Numbered from the stretch's first letter, positions 1 through 13,556 are shown. The stretch is DNA of 64,000 bases from Solicoccozyma terricola (GCA_001600875.1 BCLD01000014.1:401475-465474); one strand, 5' to 3'. Numbers and translations are program-made. The notes: generated by a model from the letters alone, not told the origin.

Positions 1-2108
1 CCAATTGAAGGTTGACAAGCAGAAACTCGTGGGCGAATTAGTCCGTGCTGACGATCAGCTGGCAGAGGCGGAGCAGATTGAGAAGCAACTCAAGACCGTA
101 AGATTCCGAAGGTCCATGCAAGACTGATCACTGGCTGATGAGACAACACAGGCCGTCTCGGAGCTCGAAGCGGACTGCGAACACTTACAGGGCCTCGCAA
201 AGCAACGCGAGGACGAGCGAGACCATCTACGAAATAAGGTAGACGAGCTTTCTCAACAGCTTTCGGACCTCGAAGCGAGGCACCGACAAGATAATGAAGC
301 AAGACGACAGGCCCAGGAGGATCGTGACGATTTCGAATCCGAACTCAGAAGAGCGCGTTCAGCGAAGAACGAGACAGAGACTTTTCTTAGAGACTTCGAA
401 CGTGACATTGAGAAGTGGAAGAGGCAGGTTCATGAAAAGGAGGAAGTGAGTTGAGACACCACTACGTACGAGCGACCTTTGCCCTAATTCACCTACGTTT
501 CAAAAGGCCAACATTCGCCTCTCCAGTGACGTCGAATCCGCGCGCAAGCGACTCACTCAGCGGGATATGGACGTACAAGAGCTGCAGTCTGCATTGCGAT
601 CGCTCGAGGATGATCGTCGCAAAATCGGCGATGAACACACTAGCGATCGATTCGGATTGGAGCTCGAGATTGAGCGCGTCAAGCGTGATTTGGCCAGGAG
701 CGATGAGGAGGCGATCGAGGCCGCTGAAAGTTTGCGTCGACTTGAAAACTTGTTGGGCGAACGCGATGCTGAGATTGCTTCATTGGTGAGAGTGAACTTC
801 CTTCCGACCAGAACCTTGCATTAACGACCACCCTCCAGCATATCGACATCCGCGAACTTGAGGAGAAAATCACATCAGAACGTCAAGAACGACTGTCCTT
901 GTCGGATCGTCTTGCAGTGGCTCAGAAGGTGCGCGTGAATAGCATCTTCCATCAGCGATGTTCGATGTTCTCACAGCTCCTCCTTTGACAGGCCCTCAAA
1001 CGCTCAGAGACAGAGGCAGACGACCTTCGGGACAGGCTGTCAGATCTCGAACGTCGTCTCGCTCAGGACCAGCGTGCATTGTCATCATCTCAGAAGAATG
1101 TGGACACCTCCAAGAGGGAAGCACTGGAGCTACTTGCGGCAATCTACCTCCGTGTCGCGAAAATGACCGGCTCCGATGTGGGTGCCATTGATCGCTTCAT
1201 GCACGATAAATCACTGACTCCATTCTGTTTCTCCAGGAAATTGATACCCCGGCCACACCATCTGCAATGAAGGAGAAGCTCATGCCACGTCTGCGTTTGC
1301 TTTCACAAGCTCAAAGCGACTTCGAGCGCAAGTTGAAAACTGTGGAGTCGGCTCTCGAGCAGAAGTTCTCGTATGCACAATTCTCGCTTCTGATTTCCTG
1401 AACCATAATTTGACACTTCTATCTCTCCCGCAGCGATCTCCAACACGAGCTTGATGCCAAAAAGCGACTGCTGGACAATGTCGAGAACTCGATGAGCAAG
1501 ATGATGAATACAAAGCTGGCGTGGAAGACCAAGCTTGCTATGAAGGAGGACGAGTTGGCAGATGCAAAGGTGGAAAAGCATTCCTACCGACTACATGATG
1601 GCCCTGCTGACTCTACGTATCTCCTCTCAGGGCCGCCAAAGAGACCTTCAGAGTCAATTATCGTCTCTCCGCGCAACGTCATCCGCTGATGGCTCTTCCG
1701 AGCTCAGATCCGTCACTGCTCGGGCCATGTCAGCAGAGAAGCGGGTCAACGCTTTATCCAACCAGCTTGCCTCGTTGCAGGCTCAAGTAGCTGAACAGGA
1801 GGGCAAGCACGCGGACGCGACATCTAAGTGGGAAGCACGGGTTGCCGAGTTCGAAAAGCGACTGAAGGCAGCGAACGAGAAGGTCAAGGCGGAGAAGCAG
1901 GGTGGGAAGGAGAGGGCGCTGCAGTTAGAGATGACAGTTAAGTGAGTAAACGCGACGGCTTTGCTTGATCGCCGTCATGCTTATCAATATCATCGGCTCT
2001 AGGAAACTGCAAGAGCAGCTTAAAGACACGAACGCCAGAACTGAAAGGTTATCGGGCTTCCTCTCTGCAGCAAAGGTCACGGCTCGAGCAGACCCGGATG
2101 CTCTATGA
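1..2108 (+). CDS. Coiled-coil protein, 3' part only (5' end outside window)
   Basis: The reading frame is open from the first bases and, after splicing at least seven short introns, ends at the TGA at 2106-2108. Nearly all of the visible ~550 residues are Glu/Lys/Arg/Gln/Leu-rich heptad coiled coil (for example RDFERDIEKWKRQVHEKEE, and LQHELDAKKRLLDNVENSMS after 1430). One non-coiled island before 1178 reads LLAAIYLRVAKMTGSD. It joins through an intron with a GTGGGT donor to EIDTPATPSAMKEKLMPRL at about 1240. Another intron lies at about 1570-1630. The tail ends ...SGFLSAAKVTARADPDAL. Composition resembles myosin-tail, spindle-pole or septation scaffold proteins, but no diagnostic motor or localisation domain is present in this part, so I do not name a family. 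Coding status is well supported by frame-consistent splicing; function is unknown. Confidence 0.75.
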
Positions 2109-2419
2109 GCGCCGGAGTTAACATGTTACCCTTTTCGTATTTCGTTTCGCTGGATCTCTTCGGGACTTTTATGATGTCCGTCACTACTGTACTGTTAGAG
2201 ATTCTGAATCTACCACGTTATGACAGGTGCTGTACTGTATGCCGCGATCGGCGGTTAGTACCCCTTGGTCGCGTGGGAGTTGGACCTCCTGTTCCCGATT
2301 CCTACGAATTTATCATGCGTCATAGCAACGTCAGGGTGGATCTGTCTGTGAACTCCACGCCATGATTCGGGGAACTGGGAGCACCATAGGTGGGACAATA
2401 AATCAACCATCTCTAATCC
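2109..2419. other. Intergenic: 3' flank of coiled-coil gene and promoter of SDR gene
   Basis: No coding exon seen. It should hold the 3' UTR of the coiled-coil gene and the promoter of the dehydrogenase gene. A short run with ATG and tandem GATCGGCGG-like sequence carries no recognisable element. Confidence 0.4.
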
Positions 2420-4240
2420 ATGCTATCGAGGAGCTTCGTTACCGCTCTCAAATCAGCACATACCACTTTGGCCTTCAGCAGACCTGCTTGCACCACACAT
2501 TTCCGGAATTTTCGCTCCACAGTTGTTAATATGGGTAAAGAAGACATCATCACCGCGTTCCCTGTGAGCATTAACTGCACGATTTCAGCACGTTGCATCC
2601 TGACACTCCGGTGATGCCTACTCTGTTACAGGGTATCCTTGACATCGCAAACCAAGAGCAGAATCTTCCTGGCCTTGATAAGAAGATGGATCCTTTGGCC
2701 AAGCACACGCTCATTGAATGTTGGGACAACGATGGGAAACCTTACTTGAAGGAGTACAAAGGAAGCGGCAAGTTGGAAGGCAAGACTGCCTTGATCACAG
2801 GTATGTGGATGCTGAGCATCTATGCGACTGTGGCGATATGTTGGCTGATATATCCTGTACTCTAGGTGGAGACTCAGGGATCGGTGAGCTATCTCTAAAA
2901 AAGATGGAAAAACAGATCACTGACCCGCAGTCATGCCAGGGCGGTCGGCTGCTCATATGTTTGCAAGAGAAGGAGCCGATGTCTCAATCGTCTACCTCGC
3001 CGAAGAGGAGGAAGAGTAAGGCTATCCTGTTTTCTGCCGGTCTCTACAACGACTCATGCCATCGTCTTTGTAAAGCGCACAAGAAGTCAAGAAAGCCATT
3101 GAGACAGACCCAGCATGCAAAGGCCGAAAATGCCTCCTTCAACCTGCCGATCTCATGGAGTCAACCAAGTGTAAGGAGGTGGTGGAGAGACATATCAAGG
3201 AATTTGGACACCTGGAGATCTTGGTGAACAACGTATGTCTACGGAAGCCAGCCTTTCGGAATTGCTACTGCTGATGCACAGGCTACGGGTGCACAGGCAA
3301 GCAAACAGATGATGTGCGAAGATCTTGCGGATATCGATGTGAGTCCGGAATTTTTGATATCGTTGATAGGGATTGATAGATGCTGGCGATTTCTCTGCAG
3401 CTGGACAACGTCGAGTCAACCTTCCGGTATGGTTGCAGTGATTTGGGTAGATTCAGCTCAGCGTCAGCCAGATGTACTGAAAAATGTGTTCCGACTCAGG
3501 TCCAACATCTTGGCGATGTTTGCTGTCACCAGTCAGTTCGCCTACGATTTACCTACCGCAACCTATCGCATTGCCAACCCATTGATTTACAGAGTTCGCC
3601 CTCCCGCATCTTAAACGAGGTGCATCTATCATCCAAACCTCGTCTGTGACAGCCTTCAAAGGTTCTCCAGCCATGGTGGACTACAGTAGTACCAAGGGTG
3701 CTATCATCACCTTCACAAGGTCGCTAGCCAGTCAGCTTGCACCGAAGGGGATCAGAGTGAATGTGCGTACTGGCGTTGTATCTCAAGCAAGGAGGATGCA
3801 GCTGATAGTCACTTGTTTGACGTGCTGGATAGGTCGTCTGTCCTGGACCTGTCTTCACGTGGGTTATATGAATAGCTAGACTCTCCGTAGGATAAAGCGC
3901 TCACGTTGTATTTCTTTCTTGAAAAGGCCTCTGCAACCTGCCTCCCGTCCAGGAGATCAAATGGAAGAATGGGAAGTCGGTGTTTTGCCAATGTGGGGTC
4001 GCGCTGCTATGCCATCTGAGATGGGACCGACTTATGTGAGATAAATCGCCGGTTCAAAGCAGGGATACGGTTGACGTTCCGCTGTTGTCGTTCTAGGTCT
4101 ACCTGGCATCCGCCGACAGCAATGTGTTAGTAAAATAGCGCGGTTTGAGGAGCTTTCACATGGCTGATATGCACCAATCTTTCCCCCACAGGATGACTGG
4201 GGCCTGCATCCACATCAACAACGGACAGTGGATAGGGTAA
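2420..4240 (+). CDS. Short-chain dehydrogenase/reductase, probably mitochondrial
   Basis: Classical/extended-N-terminus SDR oxidoreductase. After splicing about ten short introns the product is near 320 residues. Visible motifs in order: a basic, Ser/Thr-rich leader without acidic residues (MLSRSFVTALKSAHTTLAF), the family N-terminal block around NLPGLDKKMDP and GSGKLEGKTALITG, the nucleotide-binding GGDSGI turn, LEILVNNATG, the catalytic Ser in IIQTSSVTAF, YSSTKGA with the catalytic Tyr and Lys, and VCPGPVFTPLQPA. The last intron begins at GTTAGT near 4123 and ends at the CAG before 4191. Removing it gives the characteristic family ending VMTGACIHINNGQWIG, which fixes the stop at 4240. The substrate is unknown; relatives are annotated as glucose/ribitol-type or general-stress SDRs. 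The start at 2420 is chosen because it supplies the leader; an internal Met (NMGKED, at 2531) could give a cytosolic form. Confidence 0.88.
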
Positions 4241-6041
<1,801 letters not shown>

Positions 6042-7077
6042 CGCATTGTATTCTTGTCGATTCTCATGTCATTTTTGTCCTATTTTACATCCTATTTTGC
6101 ATCAACTCGATGAGAAAGGATATATCCTTGGTTCTGCATATTAAGCAAATTCTTAACTGCCTCCCGTATATAGTGGCTTGGTAAGTTGGACTGACTTCAG
6201 GTCTGGCCCCGGGTAGCGATTGCATATATCCCTGATCGAGGCTTGGATGCGGCTTCTACAAGTGCATAGGAAGAGCATATAGTCGATAACCAATTGTTAC
6301 ACCTCGTCGAGTGAGATGAACTCGTTGTAAGATAGAGAGTGACGATACATCGTGGATATATTGTATAATTTGCACCCGATGAACGCCATATGTTACGCTT
6401 CGAATTGACCATCACTCCCACTTAACGCCGATGTGTGCGCTATCATGCATTATAGCCTGCGACTAGGAATGAGACTGTCTGGACAGTAGTTTGCCACCAA
6501 GGGGGAAGAGCGGGGGATACCGAGGAATCAATTCACGCGTAGTCTTCGGAGTTAACACTTTGCCACTCCGACAGCCCACCCCGCGTTCCCGGTCAAGCGC
6601 GTACCATCCTCTCGCGCTTTCCCGTGTGCGCTTGCCCTACCTCTCCCGCTAAGCGCACCGTTTGGGCACCTAGACCACCTCGCACTCAGCTCGTCGTCGC
6701 CGCTAGCAGAGTCAAACACCTGTAGCTGATCAAGTGGCAAGCAGTTCATCGTGCGTGTTGCTCGTTCGGACGTCGTCCGTTTCTACCCCGGGAAGTGGAG
6801 CAGGACACTGACAGGTTTACTCTCTTGCTTGCTTTTTAAACTCTTGATTTATTATCTAACGCATCAACGTCGGGATTGTTCACGCGGTCTTTGAATCACT
6901 CTTTGCTCGGAACGTTGTATCATCATTTGGGACACTCTTTACGGACCTTCTCGCCTAATTTGGAATCCGGTTGGACCTTCTTGGACTGGTTATACATCTG
7001 TTGGGGACTTTGGAATACCTTGTGCTACATTCGACTTTACCATATCCTCGCAAACTTTGGTTCTGGCTCAGTAGAAG
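6042..7077. other. Intergenic: SWD3 3' flank and RPS6 promoter/leader
   Basis: About 1 kb without a supported gene. The proximal part is the SWD3 3' region; 6570-7077 is CT-rich and probably contains the RPS6 promoter and 5' UTR. The sequence around 6780-6860, TTTACTCTCTTGCTTGC with a following T-rich stretch, looks like a leader, but I can assign no defined element. Confidence 0.4.
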
Positions 7078-8089
7078 ATGAAGTTCGTGAGTATTAGCAG
7101 GGGAGGGAAGATGGTGCATGGACCTGGGGGTGGTAACACTGACCACTTACGCTTTCGTACATCAGAACGTAGCAAACCCAGTCACTGCTCAGCAAAAGAC
7201 TTTCGAGATCGAGGCCGAGCGAGCATGGCGTCCATTCGTCGAGAAGAAGATGGGAAACGAGTGCGTGGTTTTTCTTCTTCATTATGGACCGTATCCCCCC
7301 ATCTCCTACATCGGATTCGCTGACCGTTCCTCTCTCCAGCGTTTCCGCTGAGACCTTGGGTCCCGAGTGGAAGGGTTACGTTTTCCGCATCACCGGTGGT
7401 AACGACAAGCAGGGTTTCCCAATGAAGCAGGGTGTTCTCCTCCCCCAGCGAACCCGTCTCCTCTTGGCTGACGGTCACTCGTGCTACCGAGCTCGTCGAA
7501 CCGGTGAACGTAAGCGCAAGTCCGTCCGTGGTTGCATCGTCAACACCGATATCGCCGTTCTCTCCGTCATCATCGTCAAGCAGGGTGAACAAGAGATCCC
7601 AGGTCTCACCGATAACGTTCTCCCCAAGCGTCTCGGTCCCAAGCGTGCCACCAAGATCAGGCGATTCTTCAACTTGAGCAAGGAGGATGACGTTAGGAAG
7701 TTTGTCATCAGGCGTGAAGTCGTCTCGAAGAAGGAGGGTGCCAAGCCATACACCAAGGCTCCCAAGATTCAGCGTCTCGTCACTCCGATGAGGTTGCAGA
7801 GGAAGAGGCACCTCAGGAGCTTGAGCAAGAGGAGGACTTTGGCCCAGAAGGAGACCGTTGCCGAGTACAAGTAGGTGGATTCGTATTTTCGTTTTATTGG
7901 GACTGCGACTGATCGATTGCCACCTTTCCCTCACAGCACCCTCGTCGCTAAGCACGCCGCCGAGAAGAAGTTGCACAACGCGGCTGTCAAGGCGTCCAAG
8001 AAGTGAGTGTCATTGTTGTTGTTTTTTGTCATCGCCCTACATGTCGTCTGATCCCACATCTTTCCTCTCTCTGCAGGGCCCACGCCTAA
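7078..8089 (+). CDS. RPS6: 40S ribosomal protein eS6
   Basis: Small-subunit ribosomal protein eS6. Five exons (7078-7086, 7166-7260, 7340-7870, 7937-8002, 8077-8089) sum to 714 nt, giving 237 residues, the usual fungal length. The first exon encodes only Met-Lys-Phe, a common arrangement in fungal ribosomal protein genes. Family blocks are clear: [77 protein letters not shown] and [20 protein letters not shown]. The extreme C-terminus is [12 protein letters not shown]. In yeast and animals this position carries the RRxSS-type tail phosphorylated by S6/AGC kinases; here no such motif is present. No snoRNA-like C/D box pair was seen in the introns. Confidence 0.97.
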
Positions 8090-9347
8090 AATCGTTCACC
8101 TATATGATCAACCCTCGTACTCGGTCCGACGCATATCGGAGGATGGAGATGGGGAATGATGTGTACAGGCGGGACACGACCTAGGGATCATTTGTCATAT
8201 TCATTGGATGCTGTCTTATGATGTCATGATTCCTTCATTCTATTAGGACACGTTGAGCCGTGTGGATGATCTAGTTTCTTCGTATCAAGGAGTGATTGCT
8301 CTCGTCTCTGCGTTTAATGCCGGTTGGGCAGTCAGGCATTTGTGTGGCGAAACGACGGCAGATATAAGGAAATCCAGGAATTTACATAGATGATAGACAT
8401 AGATGATAGGCGAACAAACAGGCCTGTTTAACAAACCACGACGTACTGTCCTCTTGCTCTCTTACTACCCCGGGGAAGTATTTCTACTTTCTGGAGCTGC
8501 CGATCGAGACCAGCAATCACTGCTATTCGCTGTGCTATTCGCTTGCGACGAGTCTAATAGAGCGATCGGAAAGTCAGTGAACGATTATTTCCCACAATCA
8601 AGTTGTGGTACTCCTACCGGTAATAGAGTCGGAGTCGGAGTCAACACTGGGATCATTAAGGGGCGTGCATATGTCACAATCGAACATGCACCAATGCTTC
8701 GAGTCCGAGGATAAAAATATGAAGTCGCCAGGCCCCTTACGTTGTACGAGACAATTTCCGCAGAATCCAACTTTGTGCGCCCTTTCCCACTCTCCCATCT
8801 TTTCCACACCCACAACAGAGCCATTTACACGACTTGCAGACTGCTACGGACATTTCTTTATTGTTATTGTGATGAAGGGTATGGACTGCCAGCGCTCCAT
8901 TTGCGTTGCAAACAATGCATATACCACGAGGTTCGCCGCCACCGGTGAAGGGGAAGCCGTCCCTCTTGCCTGTCCATGTTCGTCTTCCAAGTGCCGTTGA
9001 CGTTGAACATTGGGGGAAGGCTGAGTGAGAGAGGGTGTAGTGGGTAATGGGGGAGTATTCGGGGGGTGTAATTGGGGATGTATTTGAGATGAAGATGGAA
9101 TGTATACACCTTCCCTCACTTCGTATATATAATACAGAGGATGGGCAACTCCGCCTCAAGTCGAATCTCCCCAAACACCTGAGAACCGGCGAGATAAAGC
9201 AATGCATCCTATGTCTCCGTAAATGACAAAAGAAGGTACATTTTTTGACATTTGACAAAGGGTTCCCTTTGTAAACATGGGTAAATACAGAGAGAAATTG
9301 GGACGATGGATCTTAAATAGGAGTTACCAAGTCGTCGCGTGTACCTT

Positions 9348-9824
9348 TCATATATATCTATTTGAAACTCCCTTTGTGAGGTCGGGGGTCAAATAGGATT
9401 CTGAATATCTCATTGCAAAGGACCGAGGGGTTGAATGTGTGCTTTGAGAGGGGGATAGGGGGGGGGGGGAAGGGGAATTCGTAGGAAAGGAAATTAGCGC
9501 CATCAAGAAGTTCTCATCTCCCGAAATGACATTTGTCGAACTCTTGGATTTTGTGCTCGCATTATAGGTGTTTGCCAGTGGCGACGGCGGGGCGGAATAC
9601 ACAAAGGGGAGGTTTTGGGTGTTATTTCCTCGAATTGGATGATCTCCAGAGCCGTTTATCATCGAAGGGACTGAAACGTTGATCTCCCATAAGGGATTAA
9701 CTGGGGATTTCGTCGAATGGAGTTGCTCATATCGTCGTTTGGTATGTGCCTTCAGATATTGTGACAAGATGGAGATGCTGCGGGATTTCCACCTGTGACT
9801 GAATTCGGCGAAACGAGCAACCAT
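9348..9824 (-). CDS. Possible hypothetical protein, isolated open frame
   Basis: A 158-codon frame opens with ATG at 9824 and ends with TGA at 9348. The residues are Ser/Pro/Thr-rich (FVYSAPPSPLANTYN, PPPLSPSQSTHSTPRSF) with a basic start (RWKSRSISILSQYLKAHTKR). Composition is compatible with a disordered fungal protein, but no domain is recognisable, there is no neighbouring exon I can connect, and a poly-C run on the coding strand (9458-9469) supplies part of the proline stretch. It could equally be a chance open frame in a 3.6 kb non-coding region. Confidence 0.22.
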   Translation of the reverse strand: MVARFAEFSHRWKSRSISILSQYLKAHTKRRYEQLHSTKSPVNPLWEINVSVPSMINGSGDHPIRGNNTQNLPFVYSAPPSPLANTYNASTKSKSSTNVISGDENFLMALISFPTNSPSPPPLSPSQSTHSTPRSFAMRYSESYLTPDLTKGVSNRYI

Positions 9825-10210
9825 TGATGATATGACATTGAATCAAATTTGTTAACAGGGAGGTACATTTTGGTAGTCTGAGAATTTAACCCCCTATTCG
9901 AAATTGCAATGAAGGTCGGGGGGGAGTGAGCTCAAGGTGGTGAAACCTCAATTTCGTTTTTCCTCCTTCGAGCATATGCCAAGCCAAGTAGCGTGGTGCG
10001 ATTTTAATATAGATATAACCTGTGGTTGTTAATGGTCAGAGTGAGGGGGAACATGTGTTGTTGAGAGTGGTGTTACGTTGTCTGACTGGAAGTTGGTACC
10101 ATCTTGTGGTCTGGCATATGAGTCGTCTTTGTTCAGGCACCGATGTGAAGCGACGAATGGGTATCCTCTCCTCTTTCGGCGAGATGGCGTTGGGGCAGTT
10201 CGTGTGTTTC

Positions 10211-10246
10211 TGCGTCTGCTGCGTCTGCGTCTGCGTCTGCGTCTGC
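10211..10246. repeat. TGCGTC hexanucleotide microsatellite
   Basis: Tandem TGCGTC/CTGCGT units, one of them interrupted, in the gene-poor region upstream of GPB1. Confidence 0.8.
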
Positions 10247-11152
10247 TTGAGGAGACCCCTCACCCCGACGCACTGGTTGTCCGTCCCCGCCCTCCCTCCC
10301 TGGACTGCGTGAAAGTGTGTGGTTGGAGAACAATGCCAACTGCTATCGAAGCGAGACATGCTTCGTATGTCCCAATGGAGAAGGTTGCGGCTTGGCCAAG
10401 CTGTCTTCTCTGCATGTCTCCAGTCTGTATGTCTGCCAGCCACAGCCAGAGACAGCCACAGCCAGACCCCCCACCCCCCACCACCCCCCCACCACCTCGA
10501 CGCTGTCTCATCGTTGTACCCGTTACCACTCCCGGGTTAATAGCTTAATTGACGGAAACGGTGGAGGAAGGTCAACAACCATTCCCAATCCACATCACAT
10601 ATTCCCCGTACTGGTTGCATAGCATCGCATCGCAGCAGTAGCAGACAGTTGGCAAGCATCTCTCAGATCGTCGTACGGCCGTCCACCGCATCCCACCCAT
10701 ACCACCTTCATCAGTGCTCGAGGACCCGTCTGTCGCCGAAGCAAGCAGAGACGCTTGCTCCATCGAACTACCCATCGCATCGAACCTCACCGAACCTAAA
10801 CACATCGCACCCATCGCCCGCACCCACCCACCCCTGTGCTCGGTCTCTTTTGGTCGTCAAGAGGTTAGTCCTCGCTGAGTTGGTGCGGTATACTTACACT
10901 TGGGTGTTCATTCACACGTCTATCTACCTCTTGTACCTGGTGGTTTCAATCGTTTCAATCAACATTCCACAACAAAGGTCTAAGGTCTCTTTGGTCGTCT
11001 CATCGGTCTCTTGGTCTCTCGTTGGATTGAAACGAAGGATCATATACGATCAAGAACATTGGAACTACATCAAGCTCATGGCATAGGCCGAGGCTGCTCC
11101 ACCCCGCTCCCCCCTCTTCCCCCCCACGAAAAGTCCGCGAACCCGTTTCAAG

Positions 11153-11416
11153 GTGAGCGTCCCCTTCGAATGTTGTTGAATACGAGAGGAGACTGCGGCG
11201 GGCTGTTGGGGGTCTCAAAGGGATGTCATATCATTACCGCCCGTCGACTATAGGGTCGGTCCTATGATCCGTGTCGGGTCGTCAATCGCCGGCGGCTCGG
11301 CTTGGGATGTTGCGGGTTGGGAAAAGGGTGGTTGAAGGGATGCATTGTAGAGAGACACCTTCACTCACACTTACACACACCCACTCTCTCTCTCTCTTTC
11401 GCTATCTGATTCACAG
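11153..11416 (+). other. Probable 5' UTR intron of GPB1
   Basis: AAG|GTGAGC donor at 11153. A pyrimidine tract (CTCTCTCTCTCTCTTTCGCT), a CTGAT branch-like motif and the TCACAG acceptor end at 11416. The flanks are CT/CA-rich leader sequence with no coding frame, and the GPB1 ATG lies 237 bp downstream. Predicted from splice signals only. Confidence 0.5.
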
Positions 11417-11653
11417 CCCCGGTCCCCTTACCCCTACCCGTTTCTGGTTCACTCCACCAACCTCCTTTCACACAACCAAAAAAGAACAATCATAACCGTC
11501 ATTCGTTTCACGACAAGCCGGCCGCACCTCATCAAACCCCATCTTACCAACCCACCCCCAACCCCCAAAACCTCTTGATCAAACACATCTGAACACCACT
11601 TCCCCATCCTCTTCTTCTACCTCTACACAACAAACAAACAAATCAACAACATC

Positions 11654-13142
11654 ATGTCCGTTCCCAACTCCGGCAGCATGTCCAACATGAACGGGTCGGC
11701 AACGACGACACAAGCGGATATTCAGGAGAAGATATCGGCAGCGAGGAGAGAAGCGGATGGTTTGAAGGATAAGATTAGGATGAAGAAGGATCAGACGGCG
11801 GATACTAGTCGTATGTGTTGATGATTGGATTTTGGGTTTGAAGTATTACCACCTAAAACGTCCACCGTTTCTCCTTCTCCCCATCCCCCTCCCCCTCCCC
11901 CCCACCCCCCGCTCTCACCCGCTCTCCTCCTATCAAATCATCCAGTTCGAGCCATGTCTCAAGAAGTCGAACCACTCCCACGTATCGTCATGCGACCACG
12001 TCGAACTCTCAAAGGTCACTTGGCCAAAATCTACGCCATGCATTGGTCAAATGATAAGCGACACTTGGTTTCAGCATCTCAAGATGGTAAACTCATCGTT
12101 TGGGATGCATACACAACGAACAAAGTCCATGCTATTCCACTTCGTTCGTCATGGGTAATGACTTGCGCGTATTCACCTTCTGGTTCATTCGTCGCTTGTG
12201 GTGGACTCGATAACATCTGTTCAATCTACTCGTTAAAGGGAAATAACGCAGCGGCGACGGGTGGTGCAGGACCGACGGTAAAAGTATCAAGAGAACTATC
12301 AGCTCATACGGGTTATCTATCGTGTTGTCGATTCATCAATGATCGTCAAATCGTGACTAGTTCAGGTGACATGACTTGTATGTTGTGGGATATCGAGGCG
12401 GGAGTCAGGACGCAGGAGTTTAATGATCATACTGGTGATGTGATGAGGTGGGTGAATTGATCCAGCCCGTTCTCAAGGATTAAACCACTCACCATCGGAT
12501 TTTTTTCTTTCTTCATTCATCAAACAGTCTTTCGCTCTCACCCAACCCCAACATCTTCGTCTCGGGAGCATGTGATACCACAGCCAAGGTATGGGATATC
12601 CGTTCAGGAAAGGCTGTACAGACTTTCACAGGTCACGAGAGCGACATCAACGCCGTTCAGTGAGTGATCATGATCAAAACGTGTTCCCAGCCACCTACAC
12701 CACCGCCTGCTTACCCCATGTCTCCCTTACCCGCAAAGGTTCTTCCCTGACGGCCAAGCATTCGGTACTGGATCCGACGACGCATCTTGTCGTCTCTTCG
12801 ATCTTCGAGCCGATCGAGAACTCAATGCGTACGTACACAACAACATCCTCTGCGGTATCACATCAGTCGCATTCTCCATCTCCGGTCGACTCCTCTTCGC
12901 TGGATACGACGATTACAACTGTAACGTGTGGGATGTGTTGAAGGGTGAACGTGTTGGCGTTTTGGCAGGTCATGAGAATAGGGTCTCTTGTTTGGGTGTT
13001 AGCGCGGATGGAATGGCCCTTTGCACGGGAAGCTGGGATAGTTTGTTGAAGGTGGGTACTCGGGTTATAGAGGGGTCGAAGTGATTAGACGGGCGGAAGG
13101 TTACTTACCCAATTTCTTTCCTACATCCAGGTCTGGTCGTAA
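11654..13142 (+). CDS. GPB1: Heterotrimeric G-protein beta subunit
   Basis: Canonical G-beta, which pairs with G-gamma and G-alpha at the plasma membrane; in related basidiomycete yeasts it acts in pheromone/mating signalling. Five exons (11654-11810, 11946-12447, 12528-12659, 12739-13051, 13131-13142) sum to 1116 nt, giving 371 residues. The N-terminus has the amphipathic helix that coils with G-gamma ([20 protein letters not shown]). It is followed by seven WD repeats: [99 protein letters not shown] and [14 protein letters not shown] at the end. A short Gly/Ala insert (NNAAATGGAG) sits in blade 3. The last exon encodes only VWS. A long CT-rich leader with a probable UTR intron precedes it. 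The symbol follows the Cryptococcus name. Confidence 0.96.
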
Positions 13143-13556
13143 CGCACGAATAACCTAATCATCTCAATTTTGAATTGGACGCCAGCGCAACTCCCTCTTC
13201 ATTATACCATACAAAACTCTTTTCCCATGTCTCACCTCCTCGATTCTCTCTTAACGACCCTCTACAATGGTTGATCCACTTCCATATTATACATCTCTCC
13301 CCTCCGAAACGGACCGATCGTTGACGTCCTTTATTGATTGCTATTGTGCATAATCTCCTTATTGCTTTGTATTTCGTGGGATTTTCAGCGATTCAAGATT
13401 TTTTTTCTTCTTCTAATCATATGCATGAATCTTCTTGCCCGTGAACACTTTACCCTGATACAATTTTTTTTCTCGCTCACTTATACAACCGTCCTGCACA
13501 TGAATCTGGTCTTGTCATGTCGTCTAAATGTCGTGAATCGTCGCATCAAACAAAGT
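13143..13556. other. Convergent 3' region between GPB1 and AFI1
   Basis: T-rich sequence, including TTTTTTTTCTTCTTCT near 13400 and a T9 run near 13470, between two convergent genes. It presumably contains both 3' UTRs and poly(A) signals. No coding exon seen. Confidence 0.5.

Larger units (their letters stand above)
8090..11653. other. Long gene-poor stretch: RPS6 3' flank, GPB1 upstream region and leader
   Basis: About 3.6 kb with no recognisable conserved gene. Contents: the RPS6 3' flank to about 8400; a mixed region with several overlapping open frames of 70-170 codons in conflicting frames, which suggests non-coding; a single isolated minus-strand open frame at 9348-9824; a G12 run at 9458-9469; a TGCGTC hexanucleotide repeat at 10211-10246; a C/A-rich stretch at 10460-10500; and, from about 10690, a CT/CA-rich sequence consistent with a long GPB1 5' UTR containing a probable intron at 11153-11416. 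Confidence 0.45.

Noticed and set aside
7182..7976. 264-codon minus-strand frame antisense to RPS6
   Set aside because: It is the shadow of a highly biased, strongly expressed coding gene on the other strand.
8737..9258. 173-codon Cys-containing minus-strand frame
   Set aside because: Three other frames of the same region are also open, codon pattern is not distinctive, and no domain or splice context supports it.
10649..11086. 145-codon + strand open frame with a hydrophobic C-terminal half upstream of GPB1
   Set aside because: It has no ATG near its 5' end, the sequence is CT/CA-rich leader, and the residues are low-complexity without family resemblance.
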